From Pinus tabuliformis (Eukaryota; Streptophyta; Pinopsida; Pinales; Pinaceae): a stretch of 64,000 nucleotides of DNA. This document shows positions 1 to 10,799 of this stretch, one piece after another. The position numbers and the translations under genes are program-made. The notes beneath the pieces are model-generated. The model did no database searches, was not told the DNA's origin, and worked only from the letters and a program-made list of their open reading frames with translations. Every line of letters starts with the position of its first letter. Positions within the stretch are counted from its first letter, which is position 1. The DNA is taken from contig CM062814.1 of the NCBI GenBank assembly GCA_031772625.1, positions 360,007,750 through 360,071,749 on the forward strand, in the 5' to 3' direction.

Positions 1-1247
1 TAAGATATGGCACAAATAATACCACAGAAAAGGTGGATGTAATAATAGACACAAAAAATATGCAAACTTAGATGCAAGACAAGATGCTATAAGGAATGTA
101 AAAGTGGATGCAAACACGGGTGCAACATGAGAAACAAAATTGGATGCAAAATATGGATGAAATGGAAGTACATGCAAAAGAAGATACAAAATGAGATGCA
201 AAACCAAACACAAAAGTGGATGCAAAAATAGATGAAATATTTTATGCAAAAGAGGATGTGAAGATGGATGCAAAATTGGAAGCAAGCATGGTTACAACAG
301 TAAGTAGAAAACATGGAACAAATTTTGTTACAACAAAAGTAGATGTAATGATAGATGCAAAAAAAGAAGCAAATGAATATGAAAAATAGGATGCCAAAAG
401 GGATGTAAAAGTGGGCGTAAACATGGGTGCAACAATGGATGTAAAATAGGATGCAAAAGTTGATGCAACAAAATTCTATGGAAAAGTAGATGCAATACGA
501 GACACAAAACCTGGTGCAAATCTTGACGCAAAAGTGGATATAAAAATGGATTAAAAATAGATGTAAGAGTTGATGAAAACCTAGATGTATATGAGGATGC
601 AATCGTGGATGCAAATTTAGAAACAAAAAAAGCTGCAAAGGGAGGTGTCAAACTAGGTGCAAATAATGGCATAAGAAAAATGGATGCAATAGTGGACACA
701 ATAACAGATGAAAAAGAGAATGTAAATATGGATGAAAAACAAGATGTAAAAGTCAATGCAACAAAAGTAGATGAAAAATTAGTTGCAAAAACTAGACACA
801 AACCTCGATGCAAAACTTGGCACAAATGGGATGCAAAAAATATGCAAAAATGGATGCAAAAAATGATTTTAAAAAATGATGCAAAAGAGGATGCAAGAGA
901 TGATGCAAAAGAGGATGCAAGAGATGATGCAAAAGTTGATTAAAGTGTAGGTGCAAAAAGTGAATGCAATAGAGAATGCAAAAGATGGTGAAACAAAATT
1001 AGGTGCCAAACTTGATTCAAAACATGGTGCAAAGGATAACACAAAACTTGGCATAAAACTTGGCGTAAAAATTGGTGTAAAATCTGGTGCTAAACTTGAT
1101 GTAAGACTTGGTGCAAAACTCGGTAAAAACTTTGCATCATGTTTTGCACCATATTTGATAAATGGACACAAATAGCACCAAAAATGGTCTCTAGATCCAA
1201 AAAAGAAAGCAAAAAGGGATGCTAATCACAGGGTTTTGTTGTAGTGA
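1..1247. repeat. Degenerate 12-bp minisatellite array, copy A (cut by window start)
   Basis: The sequence is a long run of imperfect 12-bp units with consensus close to GTGGATGCAAAA. Variants such as AACTTGGTGCAA are common, and occasional units are 3 bp longer or shorter. The unit length is a multiple of three and the consensus has no stop in any of its six frames, so long open frames appear on both strands (Asp-Ala-Lys-Val type on plus, Phe-Ala-Ser-Thr or His-Pro-Leu-Leu type on minus). I read these as by-products of the repeat, not genes. The array ends near 1247 with a non-repetitive 60-70 bp tail (CACCAAAAATGG region) that recurs at the end of copy B. The left end is outside the window. 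Confidence 0.85.
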
Positions 1248-1690
1248 ACTCTATTTTTGACAGATGATCGATGATGATCATCATCACCACCATTATCATC
1301 GTCATTGTCATTTTTATCATCCCCATCATCATCATTAATGTAATTTCTATCGACATTGTTGTAATCATGCATCATCATCATTCATGCCATTATTGTTTTT
1401 GATGATGACCTAGATGAAAATGATGATCATGACACCAAAGATAATGCTTATGATTATGACAATGACAACATCTAAAATTGGGAAGATTCGCCAACGTCAT
1501 TAGCATCATCATCATCATAATCATTGCCATCATCATCATTGTCATTGTAACCACTATCATCTTTATCATCATAATCACAATTCATGTCATCGCCATCATC
1601 TTCATTTTCATCATTGTCAATATTATTGACATTGTCATCAATTGTTCATAATTGTCAATGCCATAAGGAATATCATCAATGCAGAAAATA
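1248..1690. repeat. ATC/GAT-rich low-complexity stretch between the two array copies
   Basis: Imperfect CAT/ATC triplets on the plus strand, alternating with short GAT-rich runs, fill most of 1256-1640. The triplet tract gives trivial open frames (Met/Ile/His-rich on minus) that I do not consider genes. It separates the two copies of the 12-bp array and has no counterpart at the end of copy B, where a copia relic follows instead. Confidence 0.75.
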
Positions 1691-3243
1691 TGATGAGTGT
1701 TGGAAAAGGGATGCAAAAGCGAACATAGAAACGGGGCCAACAATAGAAGTAAAATTGGATGAAAAGTGGATACAACATAAGTAGATGCACAACAACATGA
1801 AAAACCGGACACAAAAGTGGATGCAAAAGTAGATGCAGTTGTCAATGCAAACTTGGATGCAAACATGAAGGCAAAAGTGGAAGCAAACAAGGGTCCAATG
1901 GTAGGTGTAAAACTTGGCACAAATTGTGGTGAAACAAATGTGGATGCAACAACGGAAACAAAAGTATATGCAAAAATGGATGAAACAAAAGTGGATGCAA
2001 TAGGGGATGCAAACGTGGAAGAAAATGTGGTTGCAATGGTAGGCACAAGATATGGTGCAACAAAAGTGGATGTAACAATAGACAAAAAATATGCAAAATA
2101 AGATGCAAAAATGGATGTAAAAGTGGAAGCAAACATTGATGCAACAGACAAAACAAAATTGGATGCAAAAAATGGATATAATGTAAGTAGATGCAAAAGT
2201 AGATACAAAACAAGATGCAAAACCCAATGCATAAACCTGACATAAAAGTGGATGAAAAAATAGATGCAATATTTGATGCAAAAGAGGATGTGAACATGGA
2301 TGCAAAATTGGAAGCAAACGTGGATACAACAGTGAGTGCAAAACATGGTGCAAATTGTGGCATAACAAAAGTGGATGTAATGATAGATGCAAAAAAAGAA
2401 TCAAAGTATGATGCAAATGAAGATGTAAAAAGGGATGCAAAAAGTGAAATTTAAAATGGGTGCAACAGTGGATGCAAAATTGTGTGCAAAAGTGGATGCA
2501 ATAGAAGTCGATGCAAAAGTAGATGCAAAACGAGACACAAAACCCGATGCAAATCCCGGTCCAAAATTGGATACAAAAAGGGATGCAAAAATAGATGTAG
2601 TAGTTGATGAAAACCTAGACGCAAATGAGGATGCAAACGTGGATGCAAAATTATAATCAAAAGTGGGTGCAAAAGGAGGTGCCAAACTAGGCGCTAATTG
2701 TGGCACAAAAATATTAGATGCAATAGTGGGTACAATAATAGATGCAAAAGAGGATGTAAATATGGATGCCAAACAAGAGGGAAAAGTGGATGCAACAAAA
2801 GTAGATGCAAAATTTTATGCAAAACTAGACACAAAACATGATGTAAAACTTGGCGCAAAAGGGATGCACAAATGGATGGAAAAATGGATGCAAAAAATGA
2901 TTTAAAAAAGGATGCAAAAGTCGATGCAAAAGTTGATGCAAGTGTAGGTGCAAAAAGTGGATGAAAATGAGGATGCAAAAGTATGTCAAACAAAATTAGG
3001 TGCCAAACTTGATGCAAAACCTGGTGTAAAGGATGACACAAAACTTGGCATAAAATTTGGTGCAAACCTATTGCAATACCTGGTGCTAAACTTGGTGTAA
3101 GATTTGGTGCAAAACTTGATGCAAATTTTGTGTCACGTTTTGCACCATATTTCATAAATGGATGCAAATAGCACCAAAAATGGGCTCTAGATGCAAAAAA
3201 AGAAGTAAAAAGGGATGCTAATCGCTGGTTTTGTTGTAGTGAT
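1691..3243. repeat. Degenerate 12-bp minisatellite array, copy B
   Basis: This is the same 12-bp array as copy A. Long stretches align unit for unit with copy A at an offset of about 2.0 kb: 247-410 matches 2278-2440, and 951-1247 matches 2950-3243. Identity is about 85% by eye, so the two copies are a direct duplication of a whole array block and did not arise only by local slippage. Similarity to copy A stops abruptly near 3243, where a copia gag relic begins on the minus strand. Open frames on both strands are explained by the six-frame-open consensus. Confidence 0.82.
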
Positions 3244-4915
3244 TGCAAATAGAACATTCAACTTCATTTTCAAGAGCCGAAAAGTTGTTATAGGTCCTTT
3301 TTGTAATCCCGGTCATACTTCTTTGTTTTTGAGCTTCTCTAGTCATGATTGTTTTATATGCAACACATTGAGCTCCTTTGTGACCAAAGTTATGGCAAGA
3401 GAAACATTGTCCATTGAAGAAACTTCTGCGGTTATCAAATCTACTAGCCAAATGATTGTAATTTCTATTGTCATCCATTCTTGAACCAAATTGAGAAGAT
3501 TTTACCTGTGGATGGTTGTAGCTATTGTTCACCGTTAAGACGGATTGCCCCTGATAGTCTTTGTTTGCAATTCGTCCCTGCTTTACCTGGTGATCTCCAT
3601 TATGCTTTTGCTCATTCCTTCTTGCTGCATCAAGATAACTTCTTGAGGTGGATGCTTGAGAAGTTTCTCCATTATAGCCCATACCTGTCTTGTTTAGTGG
3701 AGAACACTGTACATTGATGATCTCATCCAGAGTTTCAGATCCTTTGACAAACTTAAGATTAATAGCCTTTTTTTTCTCAATCTCTTTTCTAAGACCAACA
3801 ATTTCACCTTCTAATTTTTCAAGATATTTTTCCTTTTCATCAATTTGAAATTGTAGAGTATCAATGATCATATTCTTTTCTTCTATACATCTCTTGAGTC
3901 TAGAAATTTCTTCATAAAGGCTATCCACATCTATAGCATCCATGTAATAATCATCTTCAAATGCCATTAAAAGTTTATAGTCATTACCTCGTTCATCTTC
4001 ATCACTATTTGATAGACCATCACTATCTTCATGAGTGTAGTAGCTTTTCTTATTTGCATTATGTTTCTTGTTCCATCTAGCAGGTTCCTTTCCTTTCTCA
4101 ATCTTATCCTTATGTGGACATTTCGCAGCATAATGACCTACTCTTCCACAAGCAAAACATTTAAAAGGTAACTTACCTCTGAACCTTCCATTACCCCGTT
4201 GAAGATTTCTGACAAAATTTGATTCTTCTTCTTCTTCTGGCACGTGACTTGCTTCATAGTAGTCTCCTTTGCCTGAAGCCTTGAAAGCAGCTTCACTCCT
4301 ATCTGATGGACCTCCCTTTCTCATTTCATAAGCAGTTATAATTTCGTGTAGCTGAGACATAGTAAGAATTCGTAGATTTTCCTTTTCTTCTATTTCAGAC
4401 ACTTTAGATTCAAACTTGGGGGACAATGATCTTAAAACGTTTTCAACCACAATAGCCTCTTTTATTTCTTCACCCAAGTTTTTCATGCAATTAACAATCT
4501 CGTCTACCCGAAGAAAATAGTTAGGCACACTTTCATCATTATACATTCTGAGATTCTCATACTGAATCCTGAGGGTTTGAAGTTTAGCACGCTTTACCTG
4601 TTCATCTCCTTCGTAGCTCAAGACAATCTTGTCCCATATTTCCTTTGCGGATTTATATTGCATAACCTTTACGAGTTATGTTTGAGATAAGCATCCCAGT
4701 AGAGTATTGACTGCTTTAGCATTTGTTTCATATTTCTTCTTCTCGGTCGAATCTGTAGGAGTAGCTGAAGGAAAAGTGTAGCCTGTATCTATGATATCCC
4801 AAACTTCTGTACCAAGAGATTGAAGATAGGCAGTAACTCTTAGCTTCCAATAATTGAAGTTTGTCCCATCAAAAATTGGTGGCCTGATTGATGCTTTCCT
4901 CTCGTAATTGCTCAT
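3240..4915 (-). pseudogene. gag: copia gag relic (nucleocapsid with two CCHC knuckles)
   Basis: Gag packages element RNA into virus-like particles. Reading on the minus strand from an ATG at 4915, the N-terminus has the usual copia gag start (IRPPIFDGTNFNYWKLRV). A helical capsid-like region follows, then a first zinc knuckle (CFACGRVGHYAAKC, about 4110-4166). Next come an acidic stretch, a heptad-rich coiled coil around 3740-3920, and a second knuckle (CFSCHNFGHKGAQC, about 3340-3400). The right-hand LTR and primer site fit this orientation. The last few residues are read from the repeat array, showing where the element stops. It is a broken fossil with few breaks in the surviving part. Confidence 0.85.
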
Positions 4916-4960
4916 GATGAATGATCTTCCTTCAAGCGATCAAGCTTCTCTGAAGGACCT

Positions 4961-4972
4961 GCTCTGATACCA
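4961..4972 (-). other. Primer binding site, tRNA-iMet type
   Basis: The minus strand reads TGGTATCAGAGC two bases inside the LTR edge at 4975. This is the standard plant copia primer site complementary to the initiator Met tRNA 3' end. It fixes the element orientation and the inner LTR edge. Confidence 0.88.
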
Positions 4973-4974
4973 AT

Positions 4975-6523
4975 TGTTGGAAATAATACTGAAAGGGGGG
5001 GTGAATCAATATTATCAAGTTCTTTTAATAAATCTTCCTTATTTATACTTTGAATTATTCTTGTATGTCAGTACCATAAAACAGTGAGCATGAACAAGAA
5101 AAATAGATAGTCACACCAAAGAACACCAGATGTAAGGTGGAAACCAAATGTGGGTGAAAACCACCTGCTGCAATATGTCTCTATCTTTTTCCAATTAGAA
5201 ACTCCTTTTACAATGATTTTGTACTGGTGCAGTCCTTTACCAATACACAGGCTGCAACCTGCAGAGAGCTACAACTCTCTCTCGTTTTCCAGTCTCTCCT
5301 GGAAGGGAGCTGCAAACCCCTACTTCTTTTCTTTCAAGGACCACTTTTCATAAATTTTCAAACTGGATCCATGAACATCAAATGATCATCAAGTACAAGT
5401 AAATCACCCAGTCAACTGCAGTAACCAGATCAATAGTAACAGTAAACTAAACCCAGAACACCTTATCAAGAGAGAAAAATCAGTCAAATAAATGCCTTAA
5501 GACAGATACGCAATTTTTCTTTATCTAGCATGCGTTGCTACACACTTCACCTTCTGCACCTCTGCGTATCCCCGCAGAGAGCCTTGAACTGTACTGTGTA
5601 TCCACGCACTGTTCCTGTAAATGTGCCGCGTACCTATACTGTGCCCCTGCACCCACTGCTTCTATCGCAACGCGTACTTTCACTGTGCCTCCACACCTGC
5701 TGCTTCTATCGCGCCGCGTACTTTCATTGTGCCTCCGCACCTGCTGCTTATATCGCGCCGCGTACTTTCACTGTGCCTCCGCACCTGCGGCTTTTGTTGC
5801 GCTGCGTACCCACGCAATGCGCCTTCTTCTGCTCTGCGTACCCACGCAGTACGCCTTCTTCTGCTCTGCGTACCCATGCACTTGCACTGTTAATCACCTG
5901 CGTACCTCTGATTTGGGCCGAATTGGCAGTTCCCCAGTGTGCCACAGATAGTCAGATGCCCAGATCTGATCATGCACCCGAGAGATCACACTTCATAGAT
6001 TCACTTTCAACTTCACTTCTATATAGATCAAGCTTTTAAACCGATAACCCAATATTTCAGATCTTAAGATATTCAATTTGCAAAAGATACATTAGCCAAG
6101 TGATCTCCTTCCCTATTTATAGTCAAGGCCTTATTTACACCATGGGACAAAACCATCAATAACCAATACAAGGAATCCAAACCGGGGCTAAAATAGATCC
6201 TATACCACTGGCCAAAACCATAGGATCAAGAACGGCGGGCTAAATACCACGGGCCAAAACATAAGAAACCCCTAGTGAGCGCGATTCTCTGCCTTGAAGT
6301 AAGTGAACTGGGTGTCCGCACCTTCTGAACGGGTGGCCTGCGTGTATGGCCGCAGCTCCTGCACGAAGTACCTGCAGGTACGCATGCTTTTCACTGAGCA
6401 CATGCGGACCTCTTAATTTTTTTTATCATTTTGAGAGCCTGATTAGAGTTTTTCCACCTGTATGAGTTGGCATCAAGTACAACACATGAATCATAGAACC
6501 ATACCAGAATCATAATGCCAACA
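4975..6523 (-). repeat. 5' LTR of the partial copia element
   Basis: The inner edge TGTTGG (plus strand, 4975) lies two bases from the primer site. The outer edge ends ATAATGCCAACA at 6523, matching the LTR ends of the related elements at 43.9-62.7 kb (TGTTGGCATTATG in element sense). Length is about 1549 bp. The LTR contains a GC-rich minisatellite (5564-5912) in an otherwise AT-rich setting, and GCGTAC-type motifs related to the GCGTATAC motifs of the other family members. Confidence 0.82.
5564..5912. repeat. GC-rich minisatellite inside LTR, mixed 32-bp and 44-bp units
   Basis: The anchor GCGTA(T/C) or its variant recurs at 5564, 5596, 5628, 5672, 5716, 5760, 5804, 5836, 5868 and 5900. 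Spacings are 32, 32, 44, 44, 44, 44, 32, 32 and 32 bp. Several units hold small inverted repeats, for example CTGCGT-ACCC-ACGCAG and CTCTGCG-TATCCC-CGCAGAG. Cys/Ala-rich open frames across it are by-products of the repeat. Confidence 0.85.
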
Positions 6524-9500
6524 CACTCACATTATAATTTTCATCTTCCAGTGATACAAATATATAATATAATGATGAAACCACCTCATATGTTCTCACC
6601 TCGACACCTAACAGAAGAGATAAACGAGGAAGAGAGAAAATCCAATCAAACAACCCTATAAACATACCTAGGATTAAATCTATCTCCTAAGATGTGAAAT
6701 AACTAAAGGTGAAAAACTAGGACTTAATTATTGTTTATGTGAGTAAAAGGTCAACAAGAAGTTGAAATTCGCCTACAACAAATACCTAATGCATAGAAAT
6801 TTATAACCCCCTGGTCAAAATCCTCTTTCATCCCACACTTTATAATGTAATTGGTTATCAATTTCATCATGTTGCTGCTACATTGCCCCTGTTGTTGTTT
6901 CCTTTAATTCTCTAATCCAAATCCCATGTTTTCTTTATCCACTTACCTTGCTAATGGAAATATCTTTTGTTATTTGTACAATATTGTTTGTTGTATTTTT
7001 TCTCTTGTTGTACCTTTTTATGATAATCTTCCTGTTTAGAATTCACAAATCATTAGTATATTCATCTACCTTTTTCTTGCCTTTCAAAATGAACTTTGTC
7101 GAAATTTTGTCCCTTTCAAACCATTTTAGAGGTATAATTTTCTACTCCGTCATTCTTGTTCCTCTACAAACAATTCACTTCCTTGATTTCAAAAATGCTT
7201 ACATGGATAAGTTTATGATAGATTTTTTTTTTTTTTCCATATCGTGTTATTCATTATCAATCTTTGCTAACTCACCATAATCCCCTTTAACATACAGGTA
7301 ATTTTTTGACTCCTCTTGTACACAAACTCTTGATTTCACCTTGGTCATCTCTTTAGTTATTTAATTATCTTCTAAGGTATCTTCTTGGGCTTTCGTTCCT
7401 TATTCTAGTAAAAAATGTATGCTTTGACATTCCTTTTCTTTATTTATATGGTTGCCACATATTATTTTGGAACTCATTATTCCTACAATGAATTTATGGT
7501 CTTAATCTTCCATTATATTGTTCAATACATCTTCCAAAAACTTATGCCATCTTGCGAAACCATTATTATCTTCCATGTCCTCTTCAACAGTCTCTAAATA
7601 TACTATTTCATTCTCTTCTTCTTCTCTATATTCTCTTGCTAAATAAAGTAGAAAATATCATTATGCTTATCAAATTCCATACCATAATCCATATATATTT
7701 GCTTCATCTAATTAGTCATCGGACTAAAATTTTCCTCCATTGAATAGTGAATCTATGAGCTTCCTCTTATGCAATAACTCAAAAGTATCCTCAATCAAGA
7801 TACATTCTTCATCATATCTGATGTTGAAACTCTCATCCATCCTCATGAAAGTTGTATAATATTTTCCATAATCATATTTTTCATAATCTGCATGAATACA
7901 TACATTATTAGTTCGTGTCATGTTCAATGCTTCATTATATAGGAGATACTCCTAAGATTCCTTATCTTCCCCATAGTCTATATCCATTTCCTATTTCCAA
8001 GAAGGTCTTCCACAATTCCATGGATTGGAATTTTCAATGCATTTCCTTCATGAGAAAACTGTTTATCTATTAATGCATGAATCTCTCCTAAGGGCATGAG
8101 TGATCTATCTAGATATGGAAACAAAATCTAAAACAAATTGGACAAAATTATACAACTTTCTCTATATTTAATGATAATTAAACCATAAATATAAAGTGAA
8201 TGATTAATAAATATTACCTTTTCTACTGACATTTTTCCTCACTATTATTTGTTGTCTTTTCTCTTGTCCTCATTGCTTTTGTGAAAGGACTTGTAAGTGA
8301 CACACTCAAACAAAACATCAATCATATAATACTAATATGATTAAATGAAATATATATCAATGATGGAAAATCATAACAAACACCATGTATATCTGAGAAA
8401 ATGGATGCGAGAAGGGAAATATGCGATTATATTTAAAAAAAAAAGTGAGTTACAACCAAAGCCTTCATGTTGTGACCTCCTTCCGGTTACCGTCGTTCCA
8501 AAAACCATGGCTTAAAAATACTATGTATCATAGTATGGTTGCTTAGAGAAAGTGTGAGTATGAAAACTTATGAATATTTCCAAGTGAAAATTCCGACCAC
8601 CTTATCATGAAAAAACATTGTATTTATAAGTCAAGTAAGGGTGAGTGGAGGATAAGAAACGTGAGTTAAGATCCATTAATTTAGGGATGGGATCTAGTAA
8701 GATAGGAGTGAGATCCATGATAGAAGGGTTGTGATCCAAATCCCCACCATTTGGACCAGATACCATTATGAGGATTCTATAATGGAAGCTTCTCATGATT
8801 TTTTTTATTTTTACCCATGTTAAAATAGTGTCATACCCTCACAGTTGCAAAACATGTGATACTGTCACGCTTTGTTAGTTATGGAACATGAAACACTCTT
8901 CCAAAAAATGGATTTTAAGGTATTTCATATTCTTGTTCTCCACAGTAATGTTTTGGTTCCATATTTAGGGATTCATGGAAACAATTCTTCAGACAACAAA
9001 TAATAAAGATATGACATTGTTTGTCATGACTGCAATAAAATAATGTGTAACTCTATCTTCAACACATGCATTCACAAAAATTCATTATTTTCAAAACCAT
9101 GAGATTCTTATATCTCATGAACTCGTTCATCTTCATCCTCACCAAGGATACATCCTCATTGTATTTCACATATCAAAACATTCATATCTTCTACCTTGAG
9201 CTCTTCCCTCTTCAATTGAGCATTCAACCTATTCTCTAAATTCACTTCCAATTGAGCATTCAACCTATTCTCTTTCCTTTGCATACTCCATCCACACCTC
9301 TCTTCTTCCTTGGTTTTTTGTAGCATACTCATTAGTACATATAGTTGTACTTTTATCTGGGTGAGCTCCTTATAAAATTCCTCTTCACTTATCCCTCTGT
9401 GGCTTATTCCTGAACCTTTTACTATGACTATCAATAGTCATTTTATTCCTCTCTATGTGAGCTTTGTCTAGCTTAATGTGAGATACAATCCAAATTTTGT

Positions 9501-10347
9501 AACAAGTATTCTCCATTGACCTATTACCAAATAACTCACCAAGGTCGTCCTTAACTCATTCCTTTGGTATTCTTAGGATCTCTCCTCTACAACCTCTTCC
9601 TTCCATGCACTTCTTGTTCTTCTAACTATTGCACTAACCTAGCTCACCTCTTTGAGATTCCATTGTCCACTATTAAAGCTCTTCTAGTTGTCTTCAATAC
9701 CACAACATCTCTATGAGTGTCACACATCTTCTTCAATTAAGAGCCTCCTTGCAACAAGGGCTTCACTCAATGAACCTATAACATATCACATGCATTCATG
9801 GCATACTAAACAATACCCCTAATTTAACTACATATTGGAAAATACATCCAAAAATCAGATGATTTAATCCCCTATCAATATGAACCCAATACGCCTTCTC
9901 AATTAAAAGAACCCTACTTTCACTAGATATTATAGGTATCCATTTTCCATTAACATTTTTTTATATGCCTTTATATTTTTTCATTAACTTTGAGATCCAG
10001 TTTTTATAATTGCTAATATAAAACCCCTTTACCCTCTAATATATGTTTAATATATGTTGTTATTTTTTCATCAATTTATACCCCCAATATGAATACACGT
10101 GGCATGGTATTTCTTCCCTAGTGAAGCCCCCATGCTCCTTGCTCCCTTTATTACAACTTATAGTTGTGATCTCCTATGAAAATGTTTTGTCTACTCTTGC
10201 TACCTGCAAAAATTGACAACTTTAAACTATAAGACCATTAATCTTCAAGAAATCCTTTCCACCTTGATATCCTTTATGGAATTATCCTCTACCTACAACT
10301 GATCTATTGTAACATCTTTCACATATTTATTACTGTCACAAATCTCA
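6524..10347. other. Unassigned pyrimidine-rich intergenic stretch
   Basis: No recognisable gene or element was found. The plus strand is C/T-rich, giving hydrophobic open frames (for example 6948-7280) that look compositional. On the minus strand short coding-like patches occur (7724-7927 and 9156-9434, the latter Glu/Lys/Gln-rich and possibly a coiled-coil remnant). They do not connect to a family I know. A 25-bp segment is repeated at 9213-9237 and 9249-9273, period 36. The stretch continues across the copia insertion at 10353 into the sequence after 21046. Confidence 0.5.
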
Positions 10348-10352
10348 AACTT

Positions 10353-10734
10353 TGTAAGTTTTAACCCCGTATAGAAATTACCTTCATACGAATTCTAAAT
10401 CACAGAAAATAAATAATGTGAGAGAAAAGCACATAAAACACATATACACAGATATTTTCCCCTAGATCGCAAAACTGGGACTACCAACTTGATTTTTCAT
10501 TATGTTCCTTTCAATGTTATAATACACATTTATACATGTCAAAGCATCCAATACCATGGACTGAAAACCATTGCGTCTAAAAACATGTGTGAAAATCATG
10601 CACAAAACCATAGGTGGGTCTGCCCAACCTAACATAGGGTCCAAAACCAAAATTTTGGACCCTATAAAGTGGGGTTACGGGTGTCCCTCAAACCCCCTGT
10701 TAACTACGTGGAAAGAATATAACACAACCCAACA
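10353..10734 (-). repeat. 3' LTR of the Tork-like copia element
   Basis: The plus strand begins TGTAAGTTTTAACCCCG and ends CAACCCAACA. It pairs with 20645-21041 along its full length, with about 12% differences and one short indel near 10660. It is flanked on the left by the target duplication AACTT. Confidence 0.9.
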
Positions 10735-10748
10735 TTCTCCCGCTTGTT
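10735..10748 (-). other. Polypurine tract of the Tork-like copia element
   Basis: Directly inside the 3' LTR the minus strand reads AACAAGCGGGAGAA. This is the purine tract that primes plus-strand DNA synthesis in this group. Its place confirms the element direction. Confidence 0.75.
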
Positions 10749-10799
10749 GTTTTCTTTCCATAGGGGCCCACAAGAAAGTTTAGTCATTTTTCCAGCCCT

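Larger units (their letters stand above)
3240..6523 (-). mobile_element. Partial Ty1-copia LTR element (SIRE-like), 5' LTR plus gag only
   Basis: On the minus strand the order is 5' LTR (4975-6523), tRNA-iMet primer binding site, then a gag relic that stops at the 12-bp array near 3243. No pol or second LTR is present in the window. The LTR edges read TGTTGG and CCAACA. Coiled-coil gag with two zinc knuckles and an LTR near 1.5 kb suggest the SIRE/Maximus group; this assignment is inferred from architecture. It shares family features with the pair at 43.9-62.7 kb. It is a broken, partial fossil. Confidence 0.85.

Noticed and set aside
1256-1680. Met/His/Ile-rich frames in the ATC tract
   Set aside because: Trinucleotide low-complexity sequence explains them.
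87-3257. Many overlapping long open frames on both strands in the first 3.2 kb
   Set aside because: The 12-bp repeat consensus is open in all six frames, so the frames are a consequence of the repeat and show no independent coding signal.
5530-6039. Cys/Ala/Thr-rich open frames on both strands
   Set aside because: They are translations of the 32/44-bp minisatellite inside an LTR.
6948-7280. Hydrophobic 110-codon frame resembling a membrane protein
   Set aside because: The sequence is T-rich and any frame would be rich in Phe, Leu and Ile; no family features are seen.
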